The translations under genes were made by a program, and so were the position numbers. From assembly GCA_028564675.1 (NCBI GenBank), contig JAOVVO010000068.1, forward strand, positions 1-64,000: a stretch of 64,000 nucleotides of DNA, in the 5' to 3' direction. Origin of the DNA: Onchocerca lupi (Eukaryota; Nematoda; Chromadorea; Rhabditida; Onchocercidae). Positions 49,601-63,424 of the stretch are shown here, in pieces (positions within the stretch are counted from its first letter, which is position 1; each line of letters opens with the position of its first letter). A model generated the notes under the pieces. The model was given only the letters and a program-made list of their open reading frames with translations, did no database searches and was not told where the DNA came from.

Positions 49601-52600
49601 AGTTGAAAAAAAATCATGCAGTTCGGTATAAATGAAAAAAGAACAATGGTTTGCATCTGAAGTTTTTGGCCATATGGAAAGAGCGGACGGGAAGAAAAGA
49701 GGATAAAAAGAGAGGGATAAAATAAAGAATGAATGAATACAGAGCAAAACCGATAGTAAATATCAAAAAAAATTTTTCACAGTATAGATTTCTCATTAAT
49801 TCAAGAAAATATAAATATCTTATATATATATATTTCTTTAGATTTGATATTACTTAGTTTTCTTCTTGCTAAATTTTAGATCTTTTTTCTAATTTCGTAA
49901 TCGTAATTTCGTTTTATCTTTTTGCTTCCTTAAATCTTGAAATTAGCGAAAGTTTTTTTTTTTTTTTGATTGTGAACTTCAAGATCTCAGAGAGGGTCTT
50001 CGGTTTTCAGGAGAAAAATTGATTGAGAATTCTAATTTTATACCAGTTTATGATGTTGCGCTACGGTGGCTAAATATGCTCACTATTCTTTTACGATCTT
50101 GCTACTCTTGTTGTTTTCATAGTTGTTTCTGGATGATGAGCGAATGGCAAAAAAATTAGTTGAAATACTAGCATTAGCTTTAGGAGCGTGTTCATTAGAT
50201 GATGCTGCTGTTTATTTCTTTATATCCCATTATGTTCATGAAAATAGTAAATTATAAGAATTCTGGAATAATTTTGTGTTTTTACTTGGTAGAATGACCT
50301 AGTTATATCTCAAATTTCTCTTATTATTCGTCTTAGCTTGTATTTACATTTCCATCTTGAAAGTGCCGAGCCGTCCGAAACATTTTCATTTATGTTATAT
50401 TTTTCATTATATATCTCATACTTTAAATGACTAAACAGGAAAATTGCTTTAAGGATACTTTTAAGGAAATATATCTTTAAAAATACTTTCATTATTTTAA
50501 TGAGATAGAATTCAAAATGTATTTTTGGACTATGAGCACCATAATTTTGTTAGTGTAGCTTCTTGCATTTTTCAAAAGACAGATCCATGCAAACCAGATA
50601 ATTCTTGTTTTTTAGAGAGAATGGATGAGTGTGTTGATTTATTTCTGCTCATTTTTTTAAATTTAACTGGAAGGGATAAGTTTCAGTAGGATTTGAATTG
50701 TGCTGCAGTGTGTATTTCAATCTTAATTCTTTTAAAAATATGTCTCAAAAATCACCTTATAATAGATGTGTAATTCTTGTCTTTTCATATGGATTTGGGT
50801 ATGCAATAATTATAATTTATAATGTTGACTTTATATTAAAGAGCCATTACATAAAGAAAAAAAATGTCTACTCTCTATCACAAAGAAATGGCATAAAAAG
50901 TTGCTTTCCAGGCAAAATTCGTTTGACTTTATTCAAAGCAAAAATATAATCAATAATATTAACACAGTGAGAACCTGATTGTACAGCAATGATAATAAAA
51001 GATTTTATTATCATCTAGTCATTATTTCAATTTTCTGTTGACTGTAAGGATTTTAGCTGGAATAAAAATTTTATATATAGAAAGAAAGAATTAAAATGTT
51101 TTAATTTGGAGTGATTTCATTATAAAATAATGTATTTCGTTAATGTATAAAAAGTTTATTCTGAGAGCGGCTTTTCTTGTATGATATCAAAAAAATTAGA
51201 ATAAGAGAAAATTAGAAGAGAGTGAAAGAGACGAGAAGGATTCTTACTGTTGCTGCTATTAACAATTGTAATTATTAAACAGATTTTTTGAGAATAATAA
51301 TAACTTCAAGTCTTGGAGTCGAAAAGCAGAGTTCTTTTTTCGAAATTGCTGAATTTCGTCAACGGTGAAATAGAACTTTTTTTTAATGTCGTCATTCTGC
51401 TGTGAATTATAAGTGACAGTCGTTGTGCAAATTCATTCGTCACTATGCGAAAATTTGGAAAACATAGGAATTGTGATTGATTGCTGGCTGACTGAGTTGA
51501 CACATTATCCTCTTTGAGTTAGAACATTGCTAAAAACTTTGATGGCAAAAAAATAAAATGTGAATAATGCCTTGTTTGAGGTAACGATGCATGTGTTCAT
51601 TTCCATATTAATGTGTAAACATCAAAAAGTGCAGAAAATTTTGGATTTGACGCATTCATCAATTTTCTTTTCGCTTTTATTTTTTCCCATTATTTATTTT
51701 ATGGTACACATCTATTATTATATTTCGATCAAATTCCTATACTAATGACAGAAATCAATTTTTACTTCCTGATACAGTAATTCATACTAATTATGTAGTC
51801 GTTTATGTTTGTTCTGTTCATTCTGATCTGATCTGAATGTTATACTTGTTCGATTCTACAAAATAATCATCTTTTCTTTTTCTCAGCTCAGTTTTATAGC
51901 TGGCAGATGGGATTGAATAAAGCATAAAAATATCTTATTTTTTAAAATAACTTAATAATATTGTGCTATCTGTTGCTCAAATTTCAGGAGCAATCTGTAC
52001 ATATGTTTTTCGTTCCGTATTCTTTTGAATTTTATTGCTTGATTTTTTTTTTGTTCAAAATCTTTTCTTCCGAAAGAAAGGAATTGCTTTTAGTGAAATC
52101 TTATCACATTTAATGATTAGAATTTTTTATCGGAATTAGTTTAAATTTAATCAGTTATTAACATGCTTCAATACAAAGTATTTTAAAAATTTTCTGAAAG
52201 ATTTCATACTTTCAAGAAATGAATCTTCACTACATTTCATGCTTTAACTGGTATAACTTTTAGCTTAATAATTATTGGTTATGATCTTACGTCCTTCTGC
52301 AGTAATTGTTAGAGTTAATAATCATTAACTATGGAGCGTCTTATATCTTTTTGTAGCTATTTTGATCAGTTTAGCTATAGTGCTGTTTACCTTTAACGGA
52401 TAGTAAAGCAACTAACAGGTATAATAAAAAGAACTAAAAAAGTACAAAGCAAATTAAAACCAAACCAAATTAAAATCTTGGTTCAGGGTGATTTTTTTCA
52501 TGTTTTCTAGTGGTATCAATTAAAACTAAACAAGTAAACTAATATCAAGTCGAGCCATAACATAATAAGTATCTGTTTTTCTTTTTTTTTAAGTTGCCTT

Positions 52601-55600
52601 ATTCATTTGCGTTTTAGCAATAACATATCATTCGCATAAGTTTTGTTAAGCTAAACTCCAGCTCATTAATCCATCTCTTTGATAGGAATGGAATTGAATA
52701 TAATTATAGAAGTAATAGTTCATAATATATGTTGAAGTATATAGTGTATGAGTAAACACGAACATAAAGTACATATAATTGCAAAACTCATACATATACA
52801 TATGTAACTTATACTTCTGTTTCACTTTTGCTGGTTTTGTTGGAATGCTGTTAAAATTAATTACAGTATACGTTTCACATTAGATTTAATTACCGACATT
52901 AGGGATTTTGAATGTTAGAAATGGAGATAGTTGGAAAATCACTGAAATAAACTCACTTCTTAAATCGTTAATAAAATTTACTGCTTTTTTGATTGTTTCA
53001 CAGTTGCTAGTGTCATTTAGTTGACTTTATTTTATAGATGAATCAGTAAATTGTTTCGATAACATTATTGAATTGTTTCAACGAAGCAGTAAATAATTGC
53101 GAAATATCAAAAGGCATGAAATTATTCTAATTAGATGCTTTTCGGAAAATAACTTTTGATTATAAAATTAAATATATTTATGCATGAGATTCTTTTTCAT
53201 CTGATCTTCGTAATTGACGTCATTTGCAAACATAGATAAATATGAAGTGAAGGAGGAGCAAAAGGAGAAATTAGAGGAAGAAATTCAATACTCTAAAGAA
53301 GCTTAAATTTTGATGGAATTAGAAAGTCTAAAGAGATAGACTGAAGATATATCCAATGCTTATTAGGCTTTTCCCTTTAGACGTCATCAGTTTCAGTTTT
53401 ATACGGAAATCCTATCAGTTATAAGCATCAGCAGCAGTAAAAAAGAAGCGATATTACTATTATGATGATGATAATGATATCATAAGCGATGAAATTTATC
53501 TTTAATCTTCCTTCCATTCTTCCAACAGTATCATTCATTTTCTCACATTCCTAATCATTCACTAATTATCATTTTCTGTTCTTCTATGCGCCGTTCATTC
53601 ACAGAGCATACCCAATCATCGGGTATCCACAGTCGTCTCAATCATCCTTCTACCACTTACAATTTAACCAGAGGCTTGAAAGCCGTCTATTGCGGTAGTG
53701 CATTTTTGCCAGCATTTATACTGGACGAATGTCATGGTATTTTTTTGTATAGATTTTCTTTCAAATCTTTTTTCAAATTTAATTTCTTTCTTGTATTTGA
53801 TACCGAACCAAATATATTTAATTGTAATTTTACAGCAGCTCTCGATGATAGTGGTTTCCAGTTTGTACGAAAATGTATAGAAGCAATAAAAGAAAAAGGT
53901 TTGTGAACTTTGAAGTTCGAATTCAATGAACTGAACGCAATATAAATTAAAAAAACTTTCAGAAATGTCTTGATTTTGAATTACCAAATTTCAAATTATA
54001 TTTTCAAGTGTAAAATTATATCGTTTTAATGAGGAATGAACAAGTAAACTTTAGTTTCAAGGATATAATTGCCAGCTAAATGGTTGAGAAAATAAGATAC
54101 AATCATTAGACGATGATTGGCAATTACTCCTTGAGTTAGGCATTAAGTGGTTTCAATTTAGCTACCGTGAGTGAGATTAAAATTCTTAAATTTAATGTTA
54201 CTTATATCGATTATTCAAGTTTGATCAGTGTATTCTATTTTTGTCTTGTATTACACTAATTTCTTTCTTTTTCGATTGATTAGAATGATAACAAAAAATG
54301 AAATACAATGGGAGCAAGAAAATTGATAAGTGATAATTACTCAGTGCGTCCATGTCATGTGCTTTACGTAATTGCATTAGACCGTGCTAAGATTAATTAG
54401 ACTTTTACAAATTCATAATCTTAGCTTTTAGCTTAACATATGTGTTTTGTATCTAATTATTTATTTTTTCATTTCCTTTGCCAATTAATTATATACTTTC
54501 GAGTGGGAAAGGAAATGTAACTCTTTTTTTTCTCTTACACTTCTACACATTTGCTTTTGTTTTCAGAATGAAAATTAGTTTAAATAGATAAGTATGATTA
54601 GAAGTGAGGAAGGAGTTTTAATTTCGTAATATATGAAATATCTGTAAATATTTACGGAGCGGAGGATTCTGAATTCTAACTTTTTTATAATATAATGCTG
54701 AAGTTTTTGAAATTTGAACCTAATATGTCGGGAGGCTTCGGCTTGAGATATTATTTTGCCCATTATTTCACCAGTAAATGACGAAAAAAAGAGTCATAAA
54801 TCATTTTTCCAATACAAATTCAGAAAGATGTGACGTTTGCTCAGCTCATACATATGTATTAGACAAATGAAAAGAAGAATTTTATTGCTTACTCTCTAAA
54901 GCCAAATTAAAACTTAGAAATTAAAGAGATTTCTTTCGTTCAAATTTGTAATTTGCTGATTATCTAAATATTTTTTCCACTTTTCTTTGCTTCTCTTTTT
55001 TTCGTCCTTTAATGAATTGAAGAAAATAAACATGAAACATGCATAAATTTGTGCAGTATATTTTTACAAAAGGATGATTAAATTTTACAATTCAAGATAG
55101 AAATAATTTTATATTGTAGGAATACGCGAGCAGGGGTTATATCGAAATTGTGGTGTTACATCGAAAGTACAGAAATTAATGCAAATTGGACTGGACAAAC
55201 GACGATCCGTGCATGATAAACTTAGTTTTATCGACGATGAATGGGAGGTTAAAACTTTGTCAAGCGCTCTTAAAACTTTCTTGAGGTATATATTTTCTAA
55301 AAAATATATAGACTGATCTTTTAAAAACTGAGAAAAAATATTAGTAATCTTGCAATCATACTCGAATATTAAAATTAGTGTTTTTTGGCATTTTATAATT
55401 TCTGTGATTAAAAAATTTGTTTTGCTTTAGCATTACTTGCATTCTTTGTACTCATTACACTACAATTCAATTGTGCCTTATGATTTGTTGCTTTGTTAGA
55501 TAATCGTATTTGATAGGAAAGATGTTTTAATGGTTTTAAAGTAAAATCCTGAAATGAATAGAAATTTAAGTTGCCTTTACCAATAAGAATATTTTTTAGC

Positions 55601-58600
55601 GTGAACATGGAATATTTTTACTTATTTTTTGATCCGTGATAGAGTCAGTGAAATAATTTGCCTAATCAATCTTATATAATTATATCACTATTATGATCAC
55701 TTTTTATCATTATTAATATCTATAAAGACTATATTTTGCAGGAATTTACCGGAACCACTAATGACATTTGACTTGCATTCACATTTCATTAATGCCGCCA
55801 AAATGGATTCCAAGACGCGTGTCTCTTATATTCACTATTTTGTCTATAAATTGCCGCAAATACATTTCGAGATGTTGCAAATTATTATCGAGCATCTTAA
55901 AAAGTAAATTTTTTAAGTTAAAAAGAAATGAATGAAATGCTTTTTTAGTTATGAAAATTAAGTTTTTCTTCAAGTTCAACAGTGGAATTACTGAATTTGC
56001 GTTCAAATACATGTATTCTCGATTCCTAAAAAAAATTAAAATGATATATAACTCATTGGTTAACGAAGACCAAAAAGAATGATACTGCTATTACGATTCA
56101 AGTATTACCTGATTTAATTATAAATTTACTATTTCTGATTGTAATTTCCAATTTTCTTTCATGTTGTATTAATTTTTTTCATTGGATTTCAGTGTAGCAG
56201 ATCTTTCCAGTGAGAATCTCATGACGGTGGGTAATCTCGGTGTTTGCTTTGGGCCAACATTGATGAGGCCAAAGGAAGAAACAATGGCAGCTATTATGGA
56301 TATCAAATTTTGTAACGTAGTTGTCGAAGTGCTCATTGCAAATTATGATCTCGTTAGCTCTTTTACTGTTTAGAATATTGTTGGTAAGGAAATCTTGTTT
56401 TAAGATTAAACTTGCAGGTTATGAACAGATGATCCAAAAAAAAAAAGAAAAGGAATACTGCATGCTTAAAAATTACCAGAAACATAGAAAGGGAGGAATG
56501 ATAATAAAGCTAAAAAAATAATAGAATTTAGTTAAAAAATGGTTAAAATAAATAATTGCCAGAACAAAAGTTCTCCATTTTTTTTTAAAGACTGTTGGTG
56601 TTTAAAATATTTTTTTTGTTATGAAATTAGAAAAGTCGTTACATGAATAATGATTTGGCCGATTTTTTTGACTATTTTTTTGGATCAGAAATTTATTTAT
56701 CTTCTGATAATAGATAAAATGATTTCAGTTTTTCGAATATCATGACCACTTTGAAGAGCTTTGGTAAATTGTGCTAATAAAATTATCAGACTAGTTTTGA
56801 AATTTTTGGTAAAAATATTGATTTTCTTCTTTTTTTTTTGCAGATATTTAACAATAAACCAATTAATATTGATGGTATTCCTTGTCCATCGAAGGCTAGT
56901 GATCAAGAAGAATTGGTAATTGAAGGCTCTTCTTTTGAAGAAGCCATTGCTTTCTCGAAACAACAAGCTCTACCAATCGTGCAGGAAGAAAAAAGGTAAT
57001 TCATCTCTGATGTCTTTTCCTCTTTTTTCTGAATATGATTTCATAAAAAAGTAGTATAAAATGTTTAAATTTCAGTAATTATCACTAAACCATGAATATG
57101 AGGAAAAATGAAGCGGATTAGCTTTTTTTTTTTCGTTGATTAAAGAACCATTAGATGTCACTCATCATCGAAGGGTTTATTACGTGAAAAAAAAAGGATT
57201 ATTAGGGCAGCCTATATCTTGGGAATGATAGGTTAGAACTAAATATAAATAACAAACTTAACTAGCAAAGCAAATTTTGCATATAACTGTTTAAATTGAG
57301 TTTCGAGAAATTATCCGAATAATTTATTTGAAAACAAATCAGCAGTTGTTTCTGTGGAAGAAATAGCTTATAAATATGGTTACAGGTCACAGACACATGC
57401 TACGCCAAATTCCAATAAACGTCCACAAACAATTGCAAATTCAACCAAATGCCAACGTCCTCCCCCAATTTATGACCGAGTGGCATGCTGCTATGCTGAT
57501 AACAGTGACAGTCGGTTTTCATTTATCATTTGTTACCAGTATTCAGCAACACGATAAAATTTTTTTGGAAAAAATGATAAATCAGAAAATAATATCTACA
57601 TGGAACTTTTCGAGAGATCTACTATTACAATCTATTGTCAGCTTCACGTTATTTTGAAAAATATAAAACCTTAGGAAGATTTCACGTTTCTTGATCTATC
57701 ATTTAGACTGTGTTCATCTTTCAATAAAATCAATAAGAACATATTTCTTTATATGTTGCAGAACTAGTAATATCAATTTCATACTTGCGTAGCAAGTTAA
57801 TAGAAAAATATTTTCTATATATATAGACTACGTGTATGTAGAACGAAAACTGGTTGTTAAACATTCTAATTTGCGTATACTTTCTGAATTGTAACAAGAG
57901 ATTTTGAAGATTTGAATATGAAATCATCGAACCGCTTGATGTTAGCACATGGTAAACCATGTACTTCAGCTGGAACAACTCCTGTCACACCGACAACTAA
58001 TAACAGTCTGATTTGTTCAGCTTCTGCATTTACACAAAATAGCACAAAGTGTCAAGTCAGACAGCCTTCACAGGAATTACCCTTTGAACATGCACGGTTC
58101 GTTGTTCAATTTTAATTTAATTGATTTTTATTCTAATACGAGGTGCACTGTAGCGCGTTGAAGTTATTGTTTTTTCTTTTTGTTTTGCCAGAGAAGTAAA
58201 CCAAATATCTTTTTATAAAAAAAATTAGTAAAAGATTCCAATTTTCTTTTACTACGATTAGCAATTAATAAGTTGTAATTGGTAGTCTATATTGTATGAC
58301 AAATGACTTTTTTCCTCTATGTCTTGATAAGCATTTTGTTAAAATATTTTCATGTTCAAAATTCAAATTTCAGAGATGCAACAGAACGTGAACGTCGAAC
58401 ACAGGTTGGGAAAAAATTTACGGAAAGTTGGGAATCATTAAATTCGGCAACTAGTAGTTCAGATCCATCATCGAATGAACGATTTCGTTATCAACATCAT
58501 CCTAAACCTGCGCAAGGACGGCATTCCATCACTTCCAGAAGTACAGTTTTGTGTTTTTTTTTTTTCATGTATTTGAAGATTAAAACTTCTTTTTTGTTAT

Positions 58601-60694
58601 AAAATTGTTTATTTCTGAACTGATTTGTAATAGCTAAAGACTGCTGTTTTTATAAAATTATAAATGTTGTAGAGGAGGAAATTTGATCTTTTATTACAGG
58701 AAATAAAGCGAAACTGTATACAAATGATTTAATGATTTTTTGGAATAAGAAATTTTATGCGCGGACGAAACAATTTTCATTAGAAGCTAAATAAGAAATT
58801 TTGCGATTCGTAGATATTTATATTGGGCAACTAACCGACAAAAAAAAATGCGCGAATAATAAAAACAGCTTATTAATATGGAAGTAGTCATCAAAATTCG
58901 AACTAACAAATAGTTGTTACAGACGATAAAGAGAAGTAGTTGAATCATTACAGTGCAACATATTTCGTAAAACTATTGCATGATACCTATTCTTCAAATC
59001 TTAAACATTGTATTCAGAGCATATTTCTAACATATACATCAAGAATAAGATGCCAGTGAGATAAAAGATACGAAGTATCATTTAAAAAAGTTAAAGGTAA
59101 AAAATGAGGAAAATTGAATCTCCGGGTTTGGATTCTTTCAGACTTCGGTTTAAATTCAAAATGAGTGAGGCGATGTTTGTCATCCATCTTCCATTTTATT
59201 AAACGTATCGTTTGCCTGCTCATCAAATATTCTGAATGGAGTTTTTGAATCTGAGATTCTTGTGTCTAAGGAACCTGAGATATTACTACAAGCGCGGTTT
59301 CTAACAAGCAAATTAACTTGATTTCTTTGCTATCATCGTTATTATTCATAATTTCAGCCAAATTGAACACATCATACGCTCCAGCGTACAATCCATTTGC
59401 ATCTGAATCGTAAGTTTATAATTTTTGAAATTTTTACTGATTGTGATTTCTTGCACTATTCACATAGCTTAATCCTTTTTTGTTTACATTTGTTTATGTG
59501 TGTGTCTTGTTTTGCTTAACGACTTTCTCTTTGCTGCTAAACTGAGCATGAAATATTTACGTGTACTTACTGCATGAAATAGTGATTGTACTTGAAGCAA
59601 TGTTTTCTGCTCATGTTTATTGAGAGAATTTTTTGAATTGTTGCCTTTTGTCTTCTAGGAGTTTTCTTCATCCTTAATGATAAGAGCAAAGCGAAGTTTT
59701 CTTTTTTTTTTTTTTAGAAGTTCGCATAAATTTTTCAATACCATGCAGCAAAGTCAACGAAAGATAGAAGTGAGAAAGAAAGGACATATAAGTGAAATAG
59801 GAAGGACAAATGAAGAAAAACATTTCATTAAGAATCATTGTGGCATGTATGTTTTTGCTTCAACTGATCAATACTATATTAAAGTCACGAACGATTTTGC
59901 GAATGCTTAGTTCCATGCTTTTTTAAGTAAAGTTAATATAGAGCTTATGGATGTCATTAGGGAGAGGTGATATAGTGGTAACTTTAATTTATGCATGTTT
60001 ATTCATAATGTGAGAAATTTTCATTTCTCAGCATAATAACATATCAGAAATAAAATAGCATATATCTTTTTCCACTTCTCTCAAAGTTTTATTACTTGTT
60101 TTCCGTTTTAAACATAATTATGTTCCACGTCATTTCCCATTGAATTTAAATAAATTTCCATATTTCACTCCCAATTTCAGCTCCATCACAGCTTCTAATT
60201 TTCCCACCGGCGTCAATAATTGTTGTAGTGGACGTCATAAAATATCACTTTTGTCCATATCAAAATATCATCAGCATCGTTGTCTCGAAGTATCGCAACC
60301 ATCCACAAGTATCAATTTGCCAGATGTTGGGGATGCTGCTCTTGATGCAGTCAAGGGTAATAATGCTGTTGGTAGTGGTACCACTACTAGTACCACTGAC
60401 GTACTCAGTGAACTCAGGGTTTCATCATTGTTTATGTGTACTCATCCTTTGAAAATACTCCAATCAAGGTATTAAAAACCACCTATAAAGGTGTAACACT
60501 TCTTCTTCAGCCTTCCCCATCATATTTTTTTGAAATTTTCATAATTTTGAAACTTCTAATTTGGTCTTTGAAGCAGAAAATTTGCATGCCTTTTTATATT
60601 TTATTTTAAAGATTTCAATATTAGTGACATTCGTTTGAATGAAATAGCTAGCCAATTTTTCTACTTTTTTGTGCATGATTTTCTTCCTTTCCTT

Positions 60695-60728
<34 letters not shown>

Positions 60729-61846
60729 AATTTTCAATAAATTTTAAGAGGAGAAATCAAACTTATCACAGGCTACTTCACTTTAAAAATTTTACTTAGA
60801 GAAATTACGATTAGTGTTAACAGTAATATCGAAAAACTGAAATCTTCAGCTTTTCAATATTATTGTTAACCCTATTCTTCTTGTACCTTTTAGCTATTTC
60901 CATACAATTCCGGCAGTATTAAATTTTGGATATTGACTTAAGATAATTTATGGCGATAATAGATTAATCAGCAATTACGCAGAACTTTTAGAAGTACAAT
61001 GCAAATGTGTCTGAAAGTTAAGATTATGGATTTTCAAGTCGATAGCAATAAAATAAGCATCACAAACTGATGTGATAAATAATTATGCTTATTATTACTA
61101 TTATTATTATTTTCTTTACGAATTTCAAAATTTCCAGTCGGCGAGTGAAAACACTCTATGCATGCACAGCAGGTCACAATACTGAATTGTCTTTTCAACC
61201 TGGACAAATCATTACTAATGGCTAGTTTTTTTCTTTTTATGATTATATCTGCTGTTAAATTTAGATCTGTCTGTTCTAAGTACTATCGTTCTAGCAGTAG
61301 TTATATTTTTGGATCGCCTCTGACTTTAGTGCAGAATGCAATCTATTTTGATGTAAATTTCATAATAGTTTTGGTAATTATTCATTTAAATTTATGAACT
61401 GCATATGTGTATATTCGCAGCAATTCTTATCATCGGTAACACCGGCTCCATCGGTCATTTAGGATAATCCGTTTTTTATGAACTGTATAACTGTATGCTG
61501 GAATTTGCTGTACACAGGAATATTCCAAAAGAAGTTGATATAAAGTTTTTTTGAAATCAATTAAATTTCGAACATAAGCATAGCTTTAATAGCCAATCGT
61601 AAACTAGAGTTTGATGGTCGCAAATTGCCTTTTTTATAATGACGTATACATATTTCAGATTAATATCGTTTTTATCCCAGATAATATAATCGTTCTTTAA
61701 TCTTTCTAACTTGAAATTTCTCTTCAGCAAACTCTCAAACTTAATTCTTTACAGTTTATGAATCAAAAGAAGATGGTTGGCTGATTGGAACTTTAAATGG
61801 AAAAACTGGTCTCATCCCGGCGAATTATGTCGAACCACTTCCATAA
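43577..61846 (+). CDS. GRAF-family RhoGAP (BAR-PH-RhoGAP-SH3; ARHGAP26/10/42 type)
   Basis: GRAF proteins bend membranes through BAR-PH and switch off Rho GTPases at adhesions and endocytic sites. Twenty-five exons: 43577-43730, 44244-44339, 44753-44880, 45647-45730, 46096-46273, 46450-46511, 46737-46817, 47207-47315, 47438-47547, 47924-48006, 48219-48327, 48894-48936, 53605-53694, 53836-53898, 55120-55285, 55742-55903, 56193-56352, 56844-56995, 57386-57504, 57901-58096, 58374-58540, 59358-59409, 60181-60429, 61138-61220, 61755-61846. They give 995 aa in frame. BAR lies at about 15-245 (LEFADCLSDSPWFRQNL; LKEFKFVTIG), PH at about 275-398 (FDVLAMDRTEQMTLQALSEE) and RhoGAP at about 445-626 (IREQGLYRNCGV with arginine finger Arg472; SALKTFLRNLPEPLM; NLGVCFGPTLMRPKEET). 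A Ser-rich linker leads to SH3 at about 940-995 (TLYACTAGHNTELSF; DGWLIGTLNGKTGLIP; NYVEPLP). The last intron has a GC donor (61221). Boundaries of exons 9, 13, 19 and 20 are the least certain. Confidence 0.92.
44477..44501. repeat. Perfect 12-bp-arm palindrome in GRAF intron 2
   Basis: AGTACTCTACAT and its exact reverse complement are separated by one T, followed 15 nt later by a T-tract. Twelve paired bases with a 1-nt spacer is more than expected by chance. It may be a hairpin, a mobile-element relic or neutral. Confidence 0.8.
46571..46603. repeat. 33-nt T homopolymer in a GRAF intron
   Basis: An unbroken run of T between exons 46450-46511 and 46737-46817. Its length is likely unreliable in short-read data. 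Confidence 0.9.
47589..47594 (+). terminator. Candidate intronic poly(A) signal in GRAF
   Basis: AATAAA lies 9 nt after an in-frame TAA (47578-47580) reached if exon 9 is not spliced at 47548. Together they could end a short isoform with the BAR domain and part of the PH domain. Confidence 0.35.
48018..48160. repeat. About 52-bp tandem repeat, 2.5 copies, in GRAF intron 10
   Basis: A 39-nt core starting GAATAACATTTTAGAAATAG occurs at about 48018 and 48070 with a T-tract before each copy. A third, partial copy with changes (AATAGTACACATAATATAGG) starts near 48138. Confidence 0.9.
48937..53604. other. 4.7-kb intron 12 of the GRAF gene
   Basis: This is by far the longest intron in the gene and it separates the PH and RhoGAP halves. 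It is AT-rich with T-tracts and no recognisable exon. Candidate roles are an alternative promoter or enhancers. No nested gene was supported on either strand. Confidence 0.5.
60696..60726. repeat. 31-nt T homopolymer in a GRAF intron
   Basis: An unbroken run of T between exons 60181-60429 and 61138-61220. The - strand frame it produces is poly-Lys and not a gene. Confidence 0.9.
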
Positions 61847-63424
61847 TTTGACATTATTATTAATATTGCATTAGTATAATATTCTTCTTGTTCGCCTTGC
61901 AGAGTTGTTGAAAAGCAAAATAGCTTGGTAATTAGGCATATATTCCAGGATTCATATGTATTTTTGCTTCTGCTTTTTATTTAACAGTTTTATACTGGAG
62001 GTTTTTTTAATATTAGCTATTTTCTCATTCTAAGTTTGTTGCTTCAAGTTTTGTTTTAAATTCAAAATATAAGTGATAATAGGTGATTTTCCGATAAAAA
62101 ATGATGTGTTCCTCAAAATAGAGAATTATTTTTCTAGACGCAAATATTTTTTTACTAAATTTAACAATTCCATGAAATTCAATTCGTTAGAGTGAGACCG
62201 AGGATTCATATTTCATTCCAGGTTTTGTTTGTTAAATTATTTATTAAATTATCAATTTTTTGGTCTCATTGATTCATCTTTCCCATTTTTATCTCTATGC
62301 TCTTGACCATAACTTGATAAGGAATGAGCAAAAGATATCACCAAATATTTGATTTACTGTAGCTTACATTCTATGACATGGCTTTGAAGATTTTCTCTAT
62401 CATTAATATCAAGATAAAGTTCCGAGTGGAAGACATTTGCGAGATAGCTTATAGATTAAGAAAAATAGGTTACACAAATTACTGCCAATTCTGGGATAAC
62501 TGAATTAACTACTTGTTATAGGTAACAATATCATATTCATCCATAATTTTCTCGTTTCTAGTGCATGTCTGCCCGTTTGTGCTATTTTTCAAAGTATATC
62601 TTTCAATATTTTTGCATTATTAGTTTCTTCGTCATTTTTTTTTTTTTTTGTCATTCTTTATTTCTTCACTTTGATATTTGACATGTATTTTCTGCTTTAC
62701 AATTTTTAAATTTTATTCATTTTTAAATTATAATTGGATATAAATATGAAATTATTTCGCATATATGGAAGATTGTATTTTCCTCCATTATCTGTAAATC
62801 ACGCTATCTCTCTCCATTTCTCTTTATGGGTTTGTTCCATGTATAATACAGTTTTAATTGCCGAATACAACCTCTCTTTTGTTTCTTCATTAATATCATT
62901 TTTTTAACTCATATGTTCTCTCTCTTACCCTTGCTAGTTTGGAAAAAGGTAAACTATGCAACGAAATAGTATTTGTTTTTTCTCAAAAAAATGCTATTCT
63001 TTTTTAACAGAACCACTGTTTACTTCCTTCAGTTTTGCTTATGAATACTTCAATTGCCTTCTCAAACATCAGTTTGAGACCTCTATTAATACCTATCTAA
63101 AAATTTTCACAAATATCCAAAAGTCTATTATTGGCCTCCTCAGAGCAGGAGAAGTGCATTAAATACTGATGGTTCGTATTTGCAAAATGATAATGGATAG
63201 CAAGCTAACGAATAATTGAAGAAATCGGTTTAATTAGCGATTATATTGTAAACAAAACAATGTAATGGAATGATTGTTTTAACTGTATATGCCAGCGAAT
63301 TATCGATTTATCGAATTTTCTTTGCTTGCAATTTCGATAAGTTTTCAATTTGAATCTGTAAATTTTCTTATTTTAAGGATGCAGGATTATTTACAACATG
63401 GAGAAAAAATATGGCAAAAATTAC
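61847..63424. other. Convergent intergenic region, GRAF and S9 peptidase
   Basis: Contains the GRAF 3' UTR and possibly the 3' end of the - strand peptidase gene. It is AT-rich, with T-tracts near 62636-62649. No separate gene was supported; the + frame at 62956-63162 lacks splice context and family resemblance. Confidence 0.5.

Noticed and set aside
53586..53906. 106-codon frame reading through exons 13 and 14 of GRAF
   Set aside because: The central part (53695-53835) is Phe-rich with a donor and acceptor at its edges and breaks the GRAF alignment, so it is better read as an intron.
60539..60730. - strand frame starting with a poly-Lys run
   Set aside because: It is the complement of the 31-nt T homopolymer in a GRAF intron.
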